Source: Bacillota bacterium (GTDB taxonomy: Bacteria > Bacillota > Clostridia > Acetivibrionales > DSM-1351). Taken from it: a stretch of DNA of 23,767 nucleotides. Location: NCBI GenBank assembly GCA_023431385.1, contig JAEYWA010000074.1, positions 1 to 23,767 of the forward strand, written 5' to 3'. Positions 6,394 through 14,630 of this stretch are shown one piece after another. The position numbers and the translations under genes are program-made. Under the pieces are notes generated by a model. The model did no database searches. It saw only the letters and a program-made list of their open reading frames with translations, and was not told the origin of the DNA. Position 1 is the stretch's first letter, and every line of letters begins with the position of its first letter.

Positions 6394-7923
6394 TTGTCTT
6401 TTCTAATTGGTATCGATCTTGGAACCTCAGGTGTAAAGACTGTATTGTTTAATGAAAGCGGAAAACCTGTAGCGAGTTCCACCGTGGAATACCCACTTTA
6501 TCAACCAAATCTCGGATGGGCAGAGCAAGAACCTGAAGAGTGGTGGAGGGGCACCTGTGAAAGTATAAATAATGTTCTATTAAAAAGTGGTGTTGATAAG
6601 CGTGAAATAAAGGGTATCGGCTTATCGGGCCAAATGCATGGAGCCGTACTTCTTGATAAGGATGACAAGGTACTCAGAAAAGCTATTATCTGGTGCGATC
6701 AGAGAAGCGCTGCTGAATGCGATCAGATTACAGAAATTATCGGTAAGGAAAGATTGATTGAAATTACAGCTAATCCGGCGATTACAGGGTTTACTGCATC
6801 AAAGATCATGTGGGTAAAAAATAATGAACCTCAGATATTTGAAAAAGTTGCAAAAATATTGCTTCCAAAGGACTACATCCGATTTAGACTGACCGGTGAA
6901 TATGCAACAGAAGTTTCTGATGCCAGCGGTATGCAGTTGATGAATATAGCCGAAAGAAAGTGGAGCGATGAAGTAGTAAGCAAACTGGGACTATCCACTT
7001 CAATGCTCGGTAAGATGTATGAATCACAGGAAGTAACGGGTAAGGTTACAGCTTCTGCTGCTGCAGCGACAGGACTGAATGAAGGAACAATTGTTGTAGG
7101 CGGAGCCGGGGATCAGGCTGCCGGGGCGGTAGGTAATGGTATTGTTAAGCCGGGAGTAGTATCATCTACAATCGGAACCTCAGGTGTTGTTTTTGCATAC
7201 ACAGACAAACTAACTATTGACCCATTGGGAAGAGTTCATACATTCTGTCATGCTGTACCCAATACCTATCATATAATGGGTGTTACCCAGGGCGCCGGTC
7301 TTTCATTGAGCTGGTTCAGAGATAACTTCTGCACTGAAGAAATTAAGACTTCGGAACTATCAAATATTTATGTATATAAGCTGCTTGATGCCGAGGCTCA
7401 AACAATCAAGCCTTGCAGTGATGGACTTATATATTTGCCTTACCTGATGGGCGAAAGAACACCTCACCTTGATCCTAATGCAAGAGGAGTATTCTTTGGT
7501 TTGACTGCAAAACATGGTAAACCTCATTTTGTACGCTCGATTATGGAAGGTGTAACTTTCAGCCTCAAAGATTGTTTGGAAATAATCAGAGGTATGGGTG
7601 TTAACGTATCGGAAGTGAGAGCTTCAGGCGGCGGCGGAAAGAGCGATATCTGGAGACAGATGCAGGCAGATATATTCGGAACAAATATCAACCGAATCAA
7701 ATCTGACGAAGGCGGAGCACTTGGAGTTGCTATACTGGCCGGAGTTGGTGCGGGAATATACAAGAGCGTTCCTGAAGCCTGCGAAGCAATTATCCAGGTT
7801 AAGGATACTTTGTCACCAATCCAGGAAAACATCAGCAAATACAACGAATTCTATAAATTGTATACAAAGCTGTATAAATCATTGAAAGACGACTTTACAC
7901 AACTGAATAACATACTAAAATAG
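6394..7923 (+). CDS. xylB: Xylulokinase
   Basis: A 509-residue FGGY-family sugar kinase that phosphorylates D-xylulose to xylulose 5-phosphate with ATP, feeding the pentose phosphate pathway. N-terminal IGIDLGTSGVKTVLF is the first ATP-binding motif. GLSGQMHGAVLLD (Met81, His82) and IIWCDQRS are typical of xylulokinases rather than glycerol or gluconate kinases. GGAGDQAAGAVGNG holds the presumed catalytic base Asp240, matching Asp233 of the E. coli enzyme. The C-terminal FGGY signature region is SGGGGKSDIWRQMQADIFG. The start is TTG 6394 with AAAGGGGGA at 6378-6386; no ATG is suitably placed and the protein begins in register with the family. It heads an operon with the ROK regulator (59 bp later) and xylA. 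Confidence 0.95.
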   Translation: MSFLIGIDLGTSGVKTVLFNESGKPVASSTVEYPLYQPNLGWAEQEPEEWWRGTCESINNVLLKSGVDKREIKGIGLSGQMHGAVLLDKDDKVLRKAIIWCDQRSAAECDQITEIIGKERLIEITANPAITGFTASKIMWVKNNEPQIFEKVAKILLPKDYIRFRLTGEYATEVSDASGMQLMNIAERKWSDEVVSKLGLSTSMLGKMYESQEVTGKVTASAAAATGLNEGTIVVGGAGDQAAGAVGNGIVKPGVVSSTIGTSGVVFAYTDKLTIDPLGRVHTFCHAVPNTYHIMGVTQGAGLSLSWFRDNFCTEEIKTSELSNIYVYKLLDAEAQTIKPCSDGLIYLPYLMGERTPHLDPNARGVFFGLTAKHGKPHFVRSIMEGVTFSLKDCLEIIRGMGVNVSEVRASGGGGKSDIWRQMQADIFGTNINRIKSDEGGALGVAILAGVGAGIYKSVPEACEAIIQVKDTLSPIQENISKYNEFYKLYTKLYKSLKDDFTQLNNILK

Positions 7924-7982
7924 TTTATCGATATTTTGTAAGGTAGCAATTAACGTAACAATGTGGGGAAGGGGGCAGGGAC

Positions 7983-9194
7983 ATGAAACCGGGTAAGACA
8001 GGAAACAACAAGTTCCTGAAGCAATTTAACGAAACTTCCCTATTGGAATTGATAAGAACCAACAAGCAGTTATCGAAGGCTGATCTGGCCCAACTTACAG
8101 GACTGTCTCCAACTGCATGCGGAATTATAGTATCAAATCTTTTTGAAAAAAGTTATATTCGTGAAGCTGGTGTTGGAGTCTCAAAAGGCGGTAGAAGGCC
8201 AAACCTTTATGAGCTTAATCCTAAAAGCTACTACTCCATAGGGGTAGATATTGATATAGACTATATCCGATTCATACTTATGGATATTACCGGGAATGTT
8301 GAATTCAGGGATAAAATCTCAAGCGGATTTGGACAATCAGTTTCAGACGCAATAAGGCTTATAAAGGAAAAAGTCCACCAGATTATTGAGGTAAACCATA
8401 TTGCCGAGGATAGACTACTGGGGGTTGGAGTTTCGGTCCCAGGTATGGTGGATAATATAACCCATGAGATTATATATGCTCCGAATCTGGGTTGGGAACG
8501 GGTTGATTTTGGGCTTATGCTGTCAAGCATGGGTTGTTTCCCTATCTATGTTGATAATGAGGCAATGTGTTCGGCCATATGTGAGAACTGGATTGGCTGC
8601 TGTATAGAACTAAAGGATTTCGTATGTATAAACATGAAGTCAGGTATTGGTTCAAGCATATTTGCAGGAGGTAATATTTACAGGGGTTGCAGCGGTAGTG
8701 CCGGTGAAATTGGCCACATTATGGTGGATCACAACGGGCCCAAATGTGCTTGCGGTAATTATGGCTGCCTTGAAACACTTGTTTCAACCAGGTCAATGGT
8801 TGAAAAGGCCCAAAGGCTAGTGAGGCAAGGGCTGATAACCGATTTCCCGGAAGCCCGGGATATTAATGCAATAGATACCATTGATGATATTATAAATGCC
8901 GTAAATTCAGGAAATGAATCTGCAAGGGTGATTCTTGTAGAAGCAGCCGGATATCTCGGACTTGCACTGGCAAATCTTGTCAATACAATAAACCCTTCCA
9001 GGATAGTCCTTGGAAAGGAACTTGCAAAGTTACCAGAGGATATTCTTGAGCACCTTAGGAGTATTGCATTAGCTAAGGCTTTAAAATATCCGGCCTCAAG
9101 GGTTGAGATACTCATTTCCGAATTAGGCGAGGATACCTCGGCACTTGGAGCAGCAATTATACCATTAAAAAAACTCTTTGGCTACAGGCTATAG
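7983..9194 (+). CDS. xylR: ROK family transcriptional regulator, XylR type
   Basis: A 403-residue ROK protein with an N-terminal winged helix-turn-helix (about 13-65: LLELIRTNKQLSKADLAQLTG, then SPTACGIIVSNLFEKSYI and GRRPNLYELN). This is followed by a ROK sugar-kinase-like domain. The zinc site GHIMVDHNG...CACGNYGCLE has His245, Cys255, Cys257 and Cys262. The HTH separates it from true ROK glucokinases. Its place between xylB and xylA supports a role as xylose-responsive repressor of this operon, as in Bacillus XylR; the name rests on that context. The GAAGGGGG at 7968-7975 precedes the ATG. Candidate operators lie before xylB (6255-6375). Sugar specificity cannot be proven from sequence alone. 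Confidence 0.88.
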   Translation: MKPGKTGNNKFLKQFNETSLLELIRTNKQLSKADLAQLTGLSPTACGIIVSNLFEKSYIREAGVGVSKGGRRPNLYELNPKSYYSIGVDIDIDYIRFILMDITGNVEFRDKISSGFGQSVSDAIRLIKEKVHQIIEVNHIAEDRLLGVGVSVPGMVDNITHEIIYAPNLGWERVDFGLMLSSMGCFPIYVDNEAMCSAICENWIGCCIELKDFVCINMKSGIGSSIFAGGNIYRGCSGSAGEIGHIMVDHNGPKCACGNYGCLETLVSTRSMVEKAQRLVRQGLITDFPEARDINAIDTIDDIINAVNSGNESARVILVEAAGYLGLALANLVNTINPSRIVLGKELAKLPEDILEHLRSIALAKALKYPASRVEILISELGEDTSALGAAIIPLKKLFGYRL

Positions 9195-9227
9195 AGGACA
9201 TCATATACACGTGGATAAAAAATATAT

Positions 9228-9249
9228 TATAATGCGTGCAATGGCACGC
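9228..9249 (+). promoter_or_regulatory. xylA leader: TATAAT hexamer and GCGTGC hairpin
   Basis: In the 69-bp gap before xylA, TATAAT at 9228-9233 directly precedes a stem-loop GCGTGC-AATG-GCACGC (9234-9249), which ends 4 bp before GGAGGG at 9254. There is no good -35. The hairpin has no T tract, so it is not a terminator. It could be a 5' stabilising stem or processing site that gives xylA its own expression level. Confidence 0.4.
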
Positions 9250-9263
9250 GGATGGAGGGTATT

Positions 9264-10580
9264 ATGTCAGAAATTTTCAGCGGAATTTCTAAAATCAAGT
9301 ATGAAGGCAGTGGATCTGATAATCCATTAGCATTCAAGTACTATAATCCAGATGCGGTTATAGGCGGAAAGACAATGAAGGATCACTTAAGATTTGCAGT
9401 TGCATACTGGCATACTTTCGCAGCAGCCGGAGCTGATATGTTTGGTGCCGGTTCATGGGAAAGACCTTGGAACACAATGTCGGCTATGGACGGCGCAAAG
9501 TTCAAGGTTGAAGCAAATTTCGAATTTGCTGAAAAAATAGGAGTTCCATTCTTCTGCTTCCATGACAGGGATATTGCTCCTGAAGGAGACACACTTGCAG
9601 AAACCAACAAGAACCTCGACGTTATAGTTGCTGCTATAAAAGATAGAATGAAATCCAGTAATGTTAAGCTTCTCTGGGGAACAACAAATGCATTTGGTAA
9701 CCCAAGATTCATGCACGGTGCCTCAACTTCACCAAATGCTGATATCTTTGCATTTGCTGCTGCACAGGTTAAGAAGGCTATGGAAATCACAAAGGAATTA
9801 GGCGGAGAAAACTACGTATTCTGGGGTGGTAGAGAAGGTTATGAAACACTTTTAAACACTGACATGAAGCTCGAGCTTGATAATCTTGCAAGATTCCTCA
9901 AGATGGCTGTTGACTATGCTAAGGAAATAGGCTTCGACGGACAGTTCCTTATCGAACCAAAGCCAAAGGAACCAACAAAGCACCAGTATGATTTTGATGC
10001 AGGTACAGTTATCGGGTTCTTAAAGACATACGGCCTGGATCCATACTTTAAGCTCAATATAGAAGCAAACCATGCAACCTTGGCTGGACATACCTTCCAG
10101 CATGAACTTGCTGTTTCAAGAATAAATAACATGTTGGGAAGCATAGATGCTAACCAGGGTGATGTAATGCTCGGATGGGATACAGACCAATTCCCGACTA
10201 ACCTCTACGATGCTACTCTTGCTATGTATGAAGTGTTAAAAGCAGGGGGTCTGGGTAAAGGTGGTTTGAACTTTGACTCAAAGGTTAGAAGAGGCTCCTT
10301 TGAACCAGCTGACTTGTTCTATGGTCACATTGCTGGTATGGATACCTTCGCAAAGGGTCTTATCATAGCTAACAAGATGATAACAGACGGTAAGTTTGAT
10401 GCGTTTGTTGCTGACAGATATTCAAGCTACACAACTGGAATCGGTAAGGATATCGTAGACGGTAAGGTTGGCTTTAAAGAATTGGAACAGCACGCTCTCA
10501 GCGTTAAGATCCAGAATAAGTCAGGACGTCAGGAAATGCTGGAATCATTGTTGAACCAATATATCTGCGAAACTAAATAA
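9264..10580 (+). CDS. xylA: Xylose isomerase
   Basis: A 438-residue class II xylose isomerase, interconverting D-xylose and D-xylulose (and glucose/fructose more slowly) with two divalent metals. Catalytic FHDRDIAPEG has His100 and Asp103, one residue offset from His101/Asp104 of the thermophilic clostridial enzymes. LIEPKPKEPTKHQYDFD holds metal ligand Glu231 and Lys233. LNIEANHATLAGHTFQHEL and the SIDANQGDVMLGWDTDQFP segment carry further metal ligands. The ATG at 9264 is preferred over ATG 9252 because GGAGGG at 9254-9259 sits between them. The gene is codon-regular with many GCA/AAG codons, consistent with high expression. It is the last gene of the xylB-xylR-xylA block and is followed by a very strong stem-loop. 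No xylose transporter is linked. Confidence 0.97.
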   Translation: MSEIFSGISKIKYEGSGSDNPLAFKYYNPDAVIGGKTMKDHLRFAVAYWHTFAAAGADMFGAGSWERPWNTMSAMDGAKFKVEANFEFAEKIGVPFFCFHDRDIAPEGDTLAETNKNLDVIVAAIKDRMKSSNVKLLWGTTNAFGNPRFMHGASTSPNADIFAFAAAQVKKAMEITKELGGENYVFWGGREGYETLLNTDMKLELDNLARFLKMAVDYAKEIGFDGQFLIEPKPKEPTKHQYDFDAGTVIGFLKTYGLDPYFKLNIEANHATLAGHTFQHELAVSRINNMLGSIDANQGDVMLGWDTDQFPTNLYDATLAMYEVLKAGGLGKGGLNFDSKVRRGSFEPADLFYGHIAGMDTFAKGLIIANKMITDGKFDAFVADRYSSYTTGIGKDIVDGKVGFKELEQHALSVKIQNKSGRQEMLESLLNQYICETK

Positions 10581-10603
10581 TTAGATTGTCCTAATAATAT
10601 ATG

Positions 10604-10648
10604 AACAGCAAGCAACCCTGTGCCCAGAGCACAGGGTTGCTTGCTGTT
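10604..10648. terminator. 20-bp perfect stem-loop after xylA
   Basis: AACAGCAAGCAACCCTGTGC (10604-10623) pairs perfectly with 10629-10648 across the loop CCAGA. The stem is unusually long and stable, 23 bp after the xylA stop. The following sequence is TTTACCGG, so there is only a three-T tail. It probably ends or protects the xylA mRNA, but it is not a textbook U-tract terminator in either direction. Confidence 0.7.
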
Positions 10649-10854
10649 TACCGGGCTTGGCATTAGGGGAGGTTGTAATAGGAAGAAATTTTTTAATGAT
10701 TCTTCTGTGATGTACTGGTCAGGTAATAGCAATCAAATTTACAAAGCGTTGGTAAAGTTTCTGGATGAGAGTCTGGTCATCAATGAAGTCCAGCATCAGG
10801 AAAAGGCTCCCACAAAGAGACTAGAGGATAAAAGTGTTCAGACTTGATAAGCAA
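10649..10854. other. Gap between convergent xylA and nitroreductase genes
   Basis: A plus-strand open frame covers most of this stretch (translated from 10620 to 10847), with a plausible-looking segment DSSVMYWSGNSNQIYKALV. It starts inside the stem-loop, though. The GGGGAGG at 10667-10672 has no in-frame start codon at the right distance, and the internal GTG/ATG at 10707-10712 lacks a ribosome site. It may be a decayed small gene. I see no terminator for the minus-strand nitroreductase. Confidence 0.35.
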
Positions 10855-11496
10855 CTAAAGAAATTTTAGTATACTGCTTTTATCTTTTAAAACCTTCGGC
10901 CTTGGGACATACTTTGGCTCACCGATGGGGATTACGCTTAAAAGACGTAAATCCTTTTCTACTCCAAGAATTTCCTTTATTGCATCTTCTGCAATTACAG
11001 GGTCGTTCATCCAGCAGGCTCCATATCCTTTTTCAGAAACAGCCAGCAGCAGATTCTGAATTGCTGCACCAATGGATAGAACATCATAATATCCCAGCTT
11101 ATCGATCATGCTGCGGTAATCATAGCCTTTTTCATAAAAGGACTCAACAGCTTTTTCATCATAAAATATTGTTTTATCCATAAAAACGAAAACTACAAGC
11201 GGTGCATTTTTGAAAAAGCTTACCGCCGTTTCTCTGATATTAAGAAAGTTTGGAGTTACACCAGAGTAGCTATTTCCATAAAAATCACGGGCCGCTTCCG
11301 CCGTTGCGGCTCCTAGCTTGAGAATAAGGTCTTTATTGTCAACTGCGACAAAGTACCAGCATTGGCTGTCGCACCCACTGGGTGCATTTACTGCGCAGGA
11401 AATAAAATATTCAACCAACTCTCTTGGGACGGGTTTATCAGTAAATTTTCTGATACTTCTTCTTTTTATTGCTAGCTCTAAAAAATCATTTCTCAT
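10855..11496 (-). CDS. Nitroreductase family FMN protein
   Basis: A 213-residue member of the nitroreductase superfamily, the only clear minus-strand gene. The N-terminal AIKRRSIRKFTDKPVP is the FMN-phosphate-binding segment, NAPSGCDSQCWYFVAV the second flavin contact, and IGAAIQNLLLAVSEKGYGACWMN the central helix and substrate loop. The GEPKYVPRPK near the end is the usual C-terminal motif. Such proteins reduce nitro groups, quinones or flavins with NAD(P)H; the true substrate is unknown. CDSQCW contains two cysteines where many relatives have N and Q. On the minus strand AAGGAGA precedes the ATG with 7-nt spacing. It is convergent to xylA and divergent from the LacI operon, so it is a single-gene unit. 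Confidence 0.9.
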   Translation of the reverse strand: MRNDFLELAIKRRSIRKFTDKPVPRELVEYFISCAVNAPSGCDSQCWYFVAVDNKDLILKLGAATAEAARDFYGNSYSGVTPNFLNIRETAVSFFKNAPLVVFVFMDKTIFYDEKAVESFYEKGYDYRSMIDKLGYYDVLSIGAAIQNLLLAVSEKGYGACWMNDPVIAEDAIKEILGVEKDLRLLSVIPIGEPKYVPRPKVLKDKSSILKFL

Positions 11497-11587
11497 AAAA
11501 ATCTCCTTACAGAATGTAGTATAACCGAATTAAAATAACTTCCTTAATATCGTTATCAGAGTTTTGTGTTGACAGGGTACTTATTAA

Positions 11588-11596
11588 ATTATACCA
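11588..11596 (-). promoter_or_regulatory. Extended -10 for the nitroreductase gene
   Basis: Read on the minus strand this is TGGTATAAT, an extended -10 element, giving an ~85-nt leader before the start at 11496. A matching -35 is not evident, which is tolerable for extended -10 promoters. The same stretch on the plus strand holds TTGACA (11569-11574) and TATACC (11590-11595), but with a poor 15-bp spacer. Confidence 0.4.
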
Positions 11597-11773
11597 GACT
11601 GAAAGTCGAAAGCTATAGTATTACTAATACTTGAAAAAATTCATCTGTCATAATAAAAAATAATAGTTGCATAAAACATATGAGTATTATTTGTGCAACT
11701 TAGACAAAAGTTCATATAGTTTTTAGTGGAATATGTGTATATTATACTAAGATTACTTCATGCTACTATATTA

Positions 11774-11789
11774 GTGTAACCGGTTGCAC
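11774..11789. promoter_or_regulatory. LacI-type operator 1
   Basis: GTGTAACC-GGTTGCAC is a 16-bp dyad with one mismatch and the central CG of LacI-family operators. TGTAACCGGTTGCA within it also agrees with the cre consensus TGWAANCGNTNWCA at all but one position, so CcpA could read it too. It lies 146 bp before the lacI-family gene start. Confidence 0.75.
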
Positions 11790-11827
11790 AAAAGAATTCA
11801 AAGAGCAGCCAATTTTTTTTAAAATGT

Positions 11828-11843
11828 GTGCAACCGGTAGCGC
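11828..11843. promoter_or_regulatory. LacI-type operator 2
   Basis: GTGCAACC-GGTAGCGC is a second copy of the same dyad; its left half is perfect and the right half has two changes. The centre is 54 bp (about five helical turns) from operator 1, so both lie on the same DNA face. Related half-sites AGTTGCA (11665-11671) and TGCAACT (11694-11700) lie upstream in inverted orientation. Autoregulation and control of the transport operon are likely. The rest of the 11497-11934 gap is AT-rich with a possible -10 TATACT at 11743. Confidence 0.7.
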
Positions 11844-11934
11844 AAATAAAGAATTTTCTTTCATCAATCTTAATAAGTGCATACTAATTATATAAGCAAA
11901 TTTAATACTCCCAGTATTGGGTATGGAGGTTCAA

Positions 11935-12960
11935 ATGGATTCAATACCAAAGAAAATGACAATTAAAGAGATTGCAGAAATTGCCGGCGTTTCAAAATCC
12001 ACCGTATCAAGAGCAATCGATGGAAATCCCAGAATTAGTGACGAAACAAGAAGAAAAATTTTCAATATTATTGATAAATATGGTTATACTCCAAACACAG
12101 CAGCAAGAAATCTGGCAAGAAACAAAACCAATGCAATTGGGATAGTTTTACCCCACGGAGAATCCGGTATTTATGCAACAACGTTTTTCCAGGAAGCTTT
12201 AAAAGGTGTATGTAATATGGTCTCAAACAACAATTACGACGTCCTGATAACCTCGGGAAATCCATCGGAACCTGAGGCAATTAAGAGGCTCATAAGTACA
12301 TCAAGAGTAGATGGAATAATTTTGCTCAGATCGAAGCTGAGAGACAAAAATATCGAGCTACTGCTTAAAACCCATTTTCCATTCGTTCTTATAGGAAGCT
12401 GTAAGGAGTACAATAATATTTACAATATTGATAATGATAATGTCAGCGCAGCTTTTGCACTAACAGAACATATTATTAACAACGGAAAAAGAAAAATTGC
12501 ATTCATTGGAGGAGTAGAGACTTCAATTGTAACAATAAATCGTTTAAATGGGTATAGGGAAAAACTACAAGCTGCAGGCTTTAAGCCAATTGATAAATAC
12601 ATTTGTCTTGGACCCTTTACCGAGCAGCATGGGTATGATTCCATGAAGAGGCTTATGACACTTAAGGATAGACCAGATGGAGTAATTGCTGCAGATGATA
12701 CCATGTGTATGGGTGCTATGAGGTACCTAGAAGAAACAGGGGCAAAGGTGCCTGAGGAAATATCTGTTGCGTGTTTTAATGACAGTGCATATACCAGGTT
12801 TTCAAGGCCATCGATAACAACAGTCACTGTAGATTCATATCAACTGGGGTCTTCTGCTGCTGAAACTCTGCTTGGAATATTAAATAATAAGGAAGTCGGA
12901 CCAGGCTGTAAATACATTGATTATCAAATACTGGAAAGAGAATCGACAGCAGCTATTTAA
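11935..12960 (+). CDS. LacI family transcriptional regulator
   Basis: A 341-residue LacI/GalR regulator. The N-terminal HTH MTIKEIAEIAGVSKSTVSRA is followed by the hinge helix YTPNTAARNLARNKTNAIGI. The periplasmic-binding-protein-like domain then shows the usual elements GIVLPHGES, DGIILLRS, IDNDNVSAAFALTEHI, RPDGVIAADDTMCMGAMRYLEE and GCKYIDYQILERES. The ATG at 11935 is chosen for GGAGGT at 11925-11930; TTG 11917 and ATG 11923 lie in or before that site. It heads the operon for binding protein, permeases, maltose phosphorylase and phosphoglucomutase, 61 bp before the binding-protein gene. It probably senses the imported sugar or a derived phosphate and acts at the two operators upstream. The effector is inferred, not shown. 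Confidence 0.92.
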   Translation: MDSIPKKMTIKEIAEIAGVSKSTVSRAIDGNPRISDETRRKIFNIIDKYGYTPNTAARNLARNKTNAIGIVLPHGESGIYATTFFQEALKGVCNMVSNNNYDVLITSGNPSEPEAIKRLISTSRVDGIILLRSKLRDKNIELLLKTHFPFVLIGSCKEYNNIYNIDNDNVSAAFALTEHIINNGKRKIAFIGGVETSIVTINRLNGYREKLQAAGFKPIDKYICLGPFTEQHGYDSMKRLMTLKDRPDGVIAADDTMCMGAMRYLEETGAKVPEEISVACFNDSAYTRFSRPSITTVTVDSYQLGSSAAETLLGILNNKEVGPGCKYIDYQILERESTAAI

Positions 12961-13021
12961 TGGGTTAGTCTGCAGATGGCCCATTCAAATATATAAAAAA
13001 AGCTTAGGGAGGAATAACATT

Positions 13022-14449
13022 ATGAAGTCAAGAAAGATTTTAGGTCTTGTTGTTGCATTGGCAATGATGACCGGCGCCTTTGCAGGTTGCGGTTCAGACT
13101 CATCAACAACTGGTACCAGTACAGCAGCAGAAAGTTCAACGGCAGCGAGTTCTTCAGCAGCAGAAACTTCGGCAGCTTCCAGCACTGACGCTCCCAAAAA
13201 AGGTGGCGAAATATATTATTTAAATTTTAAGCCTGAAATCGTTGAAGTATACAAGGAAATTGCCAAAGTATACGAGGAAGAAACAGGTGTAAAGCTTAAA
13301 GTAGAGACTGCTGCATCTGGTACATATGAGCAGGTTTTGAAATCCGAAGTGGAAAAATCAGATCCACCTGTACTTTTTCAGATTAATGGTCCAAAAGGAT
13401 ATGCAAGATGGACGAATTACTGTGCTGATTTAAAAGATACTGAAATATACAAGCATCTGTCTGATAAAAATCTGGCAGTTACAGTTAATGGTGGAGTTTA
13501 CGGAATACCATACGTTGTTGAAGGATATGGAATTATATATAACAACGCTATAATGAGCAAGTATTTTGCATTGTCAAATAAGGCTACTGATGTTAAAAAC
13601 ACTGAAGAAATCAATTCTTTTGCAAAGTTAAAGGCAGTAGTTGAAGATATGACCAAGAACAAGGAGGCACTTGGAATCAAAGGAGTGTTTGCAAGCACAT
13701 CCTTAAAACCGGGTGAAGACTGGCGTTGGCAGACTCACCTTGCGAACGTTCCAGTATTCTATGAATTCAAGAATAATAATATAGATTTGACCGGTGATGC
13801 TACAAATACAATTACTTTCCAATATGCTGAAAACTATAAGAATATTTTTGATTTGTATATAAATAATTCTACTATTGCTCCTAAGCTGCTTGGTACTAAG
13901 CAAGTTACAGATTCTATGACTGAATTTGCGCTTGGTCAGGCTGCTATGGTTCAAAACGGAAACTGGGCATGGGGTCAGGTTAAGGATGTAAAAGGGAATG
14001 TTGTTAAGCCTGAAGATATCAAGTTCCTTCCAATTTACACGGGTGTTGCAGGTGAAGAAACTCAAGGTATTTGCTCCGGTACAGAAAACTTCCTATGTAT
14101 AAATAAGAAGGCAGATCCGGAAAAGCAGAAGCTTGCTGCCGACTTTATTTACTGGTTGTACTCCAGCCCTAAGGGTAAGGATTTTGTAACTAATAAACTG
14201 GGCTTCATAGCTCCATTCGATACTTTTGAAGATAATGAAAAGCCATCTGATCTACTTGCAAAAGAAGTACTAAGTTGGATGAGCAAACAGGGTTCTACAA
14301 ATGTAGCCTGGAACTTTACTGCATTCCCGAATCAGACCTTTAAAGACAACTTTGGAGCAGCACTGCTTCAATATGCACAGGGTAAAAAGAAGTGGGATGA
14401 TGTTAAGGCTCAGGTCGTTAACGACTGGAAAATCCAAAGTGCTAAATAA
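13022..14449 (+). CDS. ABC transporter solute-binding lipoprotein (family 1, maltose-type)
   Basis: A 475-residue lipoprotein: basic start MKSRK, hydrophobic segment ILGLVVALAMMTGAFAG, and a lipobox ending at Cys21 (FAGC). A ~40-residue Ser/Thr/Ala linker then leads to the binding domain with EVYKEIAKVYEEETGVKLKV, YGIPYVVEGYGIIYNN, ALGQAAMVQNGNWAWGQVKD and the tryptophan-rich C-terminal half typical of oligosaccharide-binding proteins. AGGGAGGA at 13006-13013 fixes the ATG at 13022, although the frame is open upstream into lacI. It delivers sugar to the two permeases downstream. Neighbouring maltose phosphorylase suggests maltose or a short alpha-glucan as ligand; other disaccharides remain possible. 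A hairpin after the gene probably sets a higher level for it than for the permeases. Confidence 0.93.
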   Translation: MKSRKILGLVVALAMMTGAFAGCGSDSSTTGTSTAAESSTAASSSAAETSAASSTDAPKKGGEIYYLNFKPEIVEVYKEIAKVYEEETGVKLKVETAASGTYEQVLKSEVEKSDPPVLFQINGPKGYARWTNYCADLKDTEIYKHLSDKNLAVTVNGGVYGIPYVVEGYGIIYNNAIMSKYFALSNKATDVKNTEEINSFAKLKAVVEDMTKNKEALGIKGVFASTSLKPGEDWRWQTHLANVPVFYEFKNNNIDLTGDATNTITFQYAENYKNIFDLYINNSTIAPKLLGTKQVTDSMTEFALGQAAMVQNGNWAWGQVKDVKGNVVKPEDIKFLPIYTGVAGEETQGICSGTENFLCINKKADPEKQKLAADFIYWLYSSPKGKDFVTNKLGFIAPFDTFEDNEKPSDLLAKEVLSWMSKQGSTNVAWNFTAFPNQTFKDNFGAALLQYAQGKKKWDDVKAQVVNDWKIQSAK

Positions 14450-14475
14450 AATACTAATGTAAAAAGGTACTACGA

Positions 14476-14516
14476 GTAAAATTAAACTGTCCGGAAAATG
14501 GGCAGTTTAATTTTAC
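14476..14516 (+). terminator. Intercistronic hairpin after the binding-protein gene (attenuator or stabiliser)
   Basis: GTAAAATTAAACTGTCC (14476-14492) pairs with GGCAGTTTAATTTTAC (14501-14516) with one bulge and an ~8-nt loop. No T run follows. The position, in the 181-bp gap between binding protein and permease genes, is where such operons commonly lower downstream expression or protect the upstream mRNA. Confidence 0.7.
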
Positions 14517-14630
14517 CAAATTCAAGCAGAATCGCCTTATTATACGAATAAATTGAATATAAAGCCCATGTGCCCAGGCTTAAATAGGCTCTGAACTATT
14601 AAACAGCACATTGGGGGACATGGAGGTTAT

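Noticed and set aside
10620..10847. A 75-residue plus-strand open frame after xylA
   Set aside because: It begins inside the xylA stem-loop, has no start codon at a proper distance from the GGGGAGG, and its inner GTG/ATG lack a ribosome site. Perhaps a decayed gene, but not supportable as a CDS.
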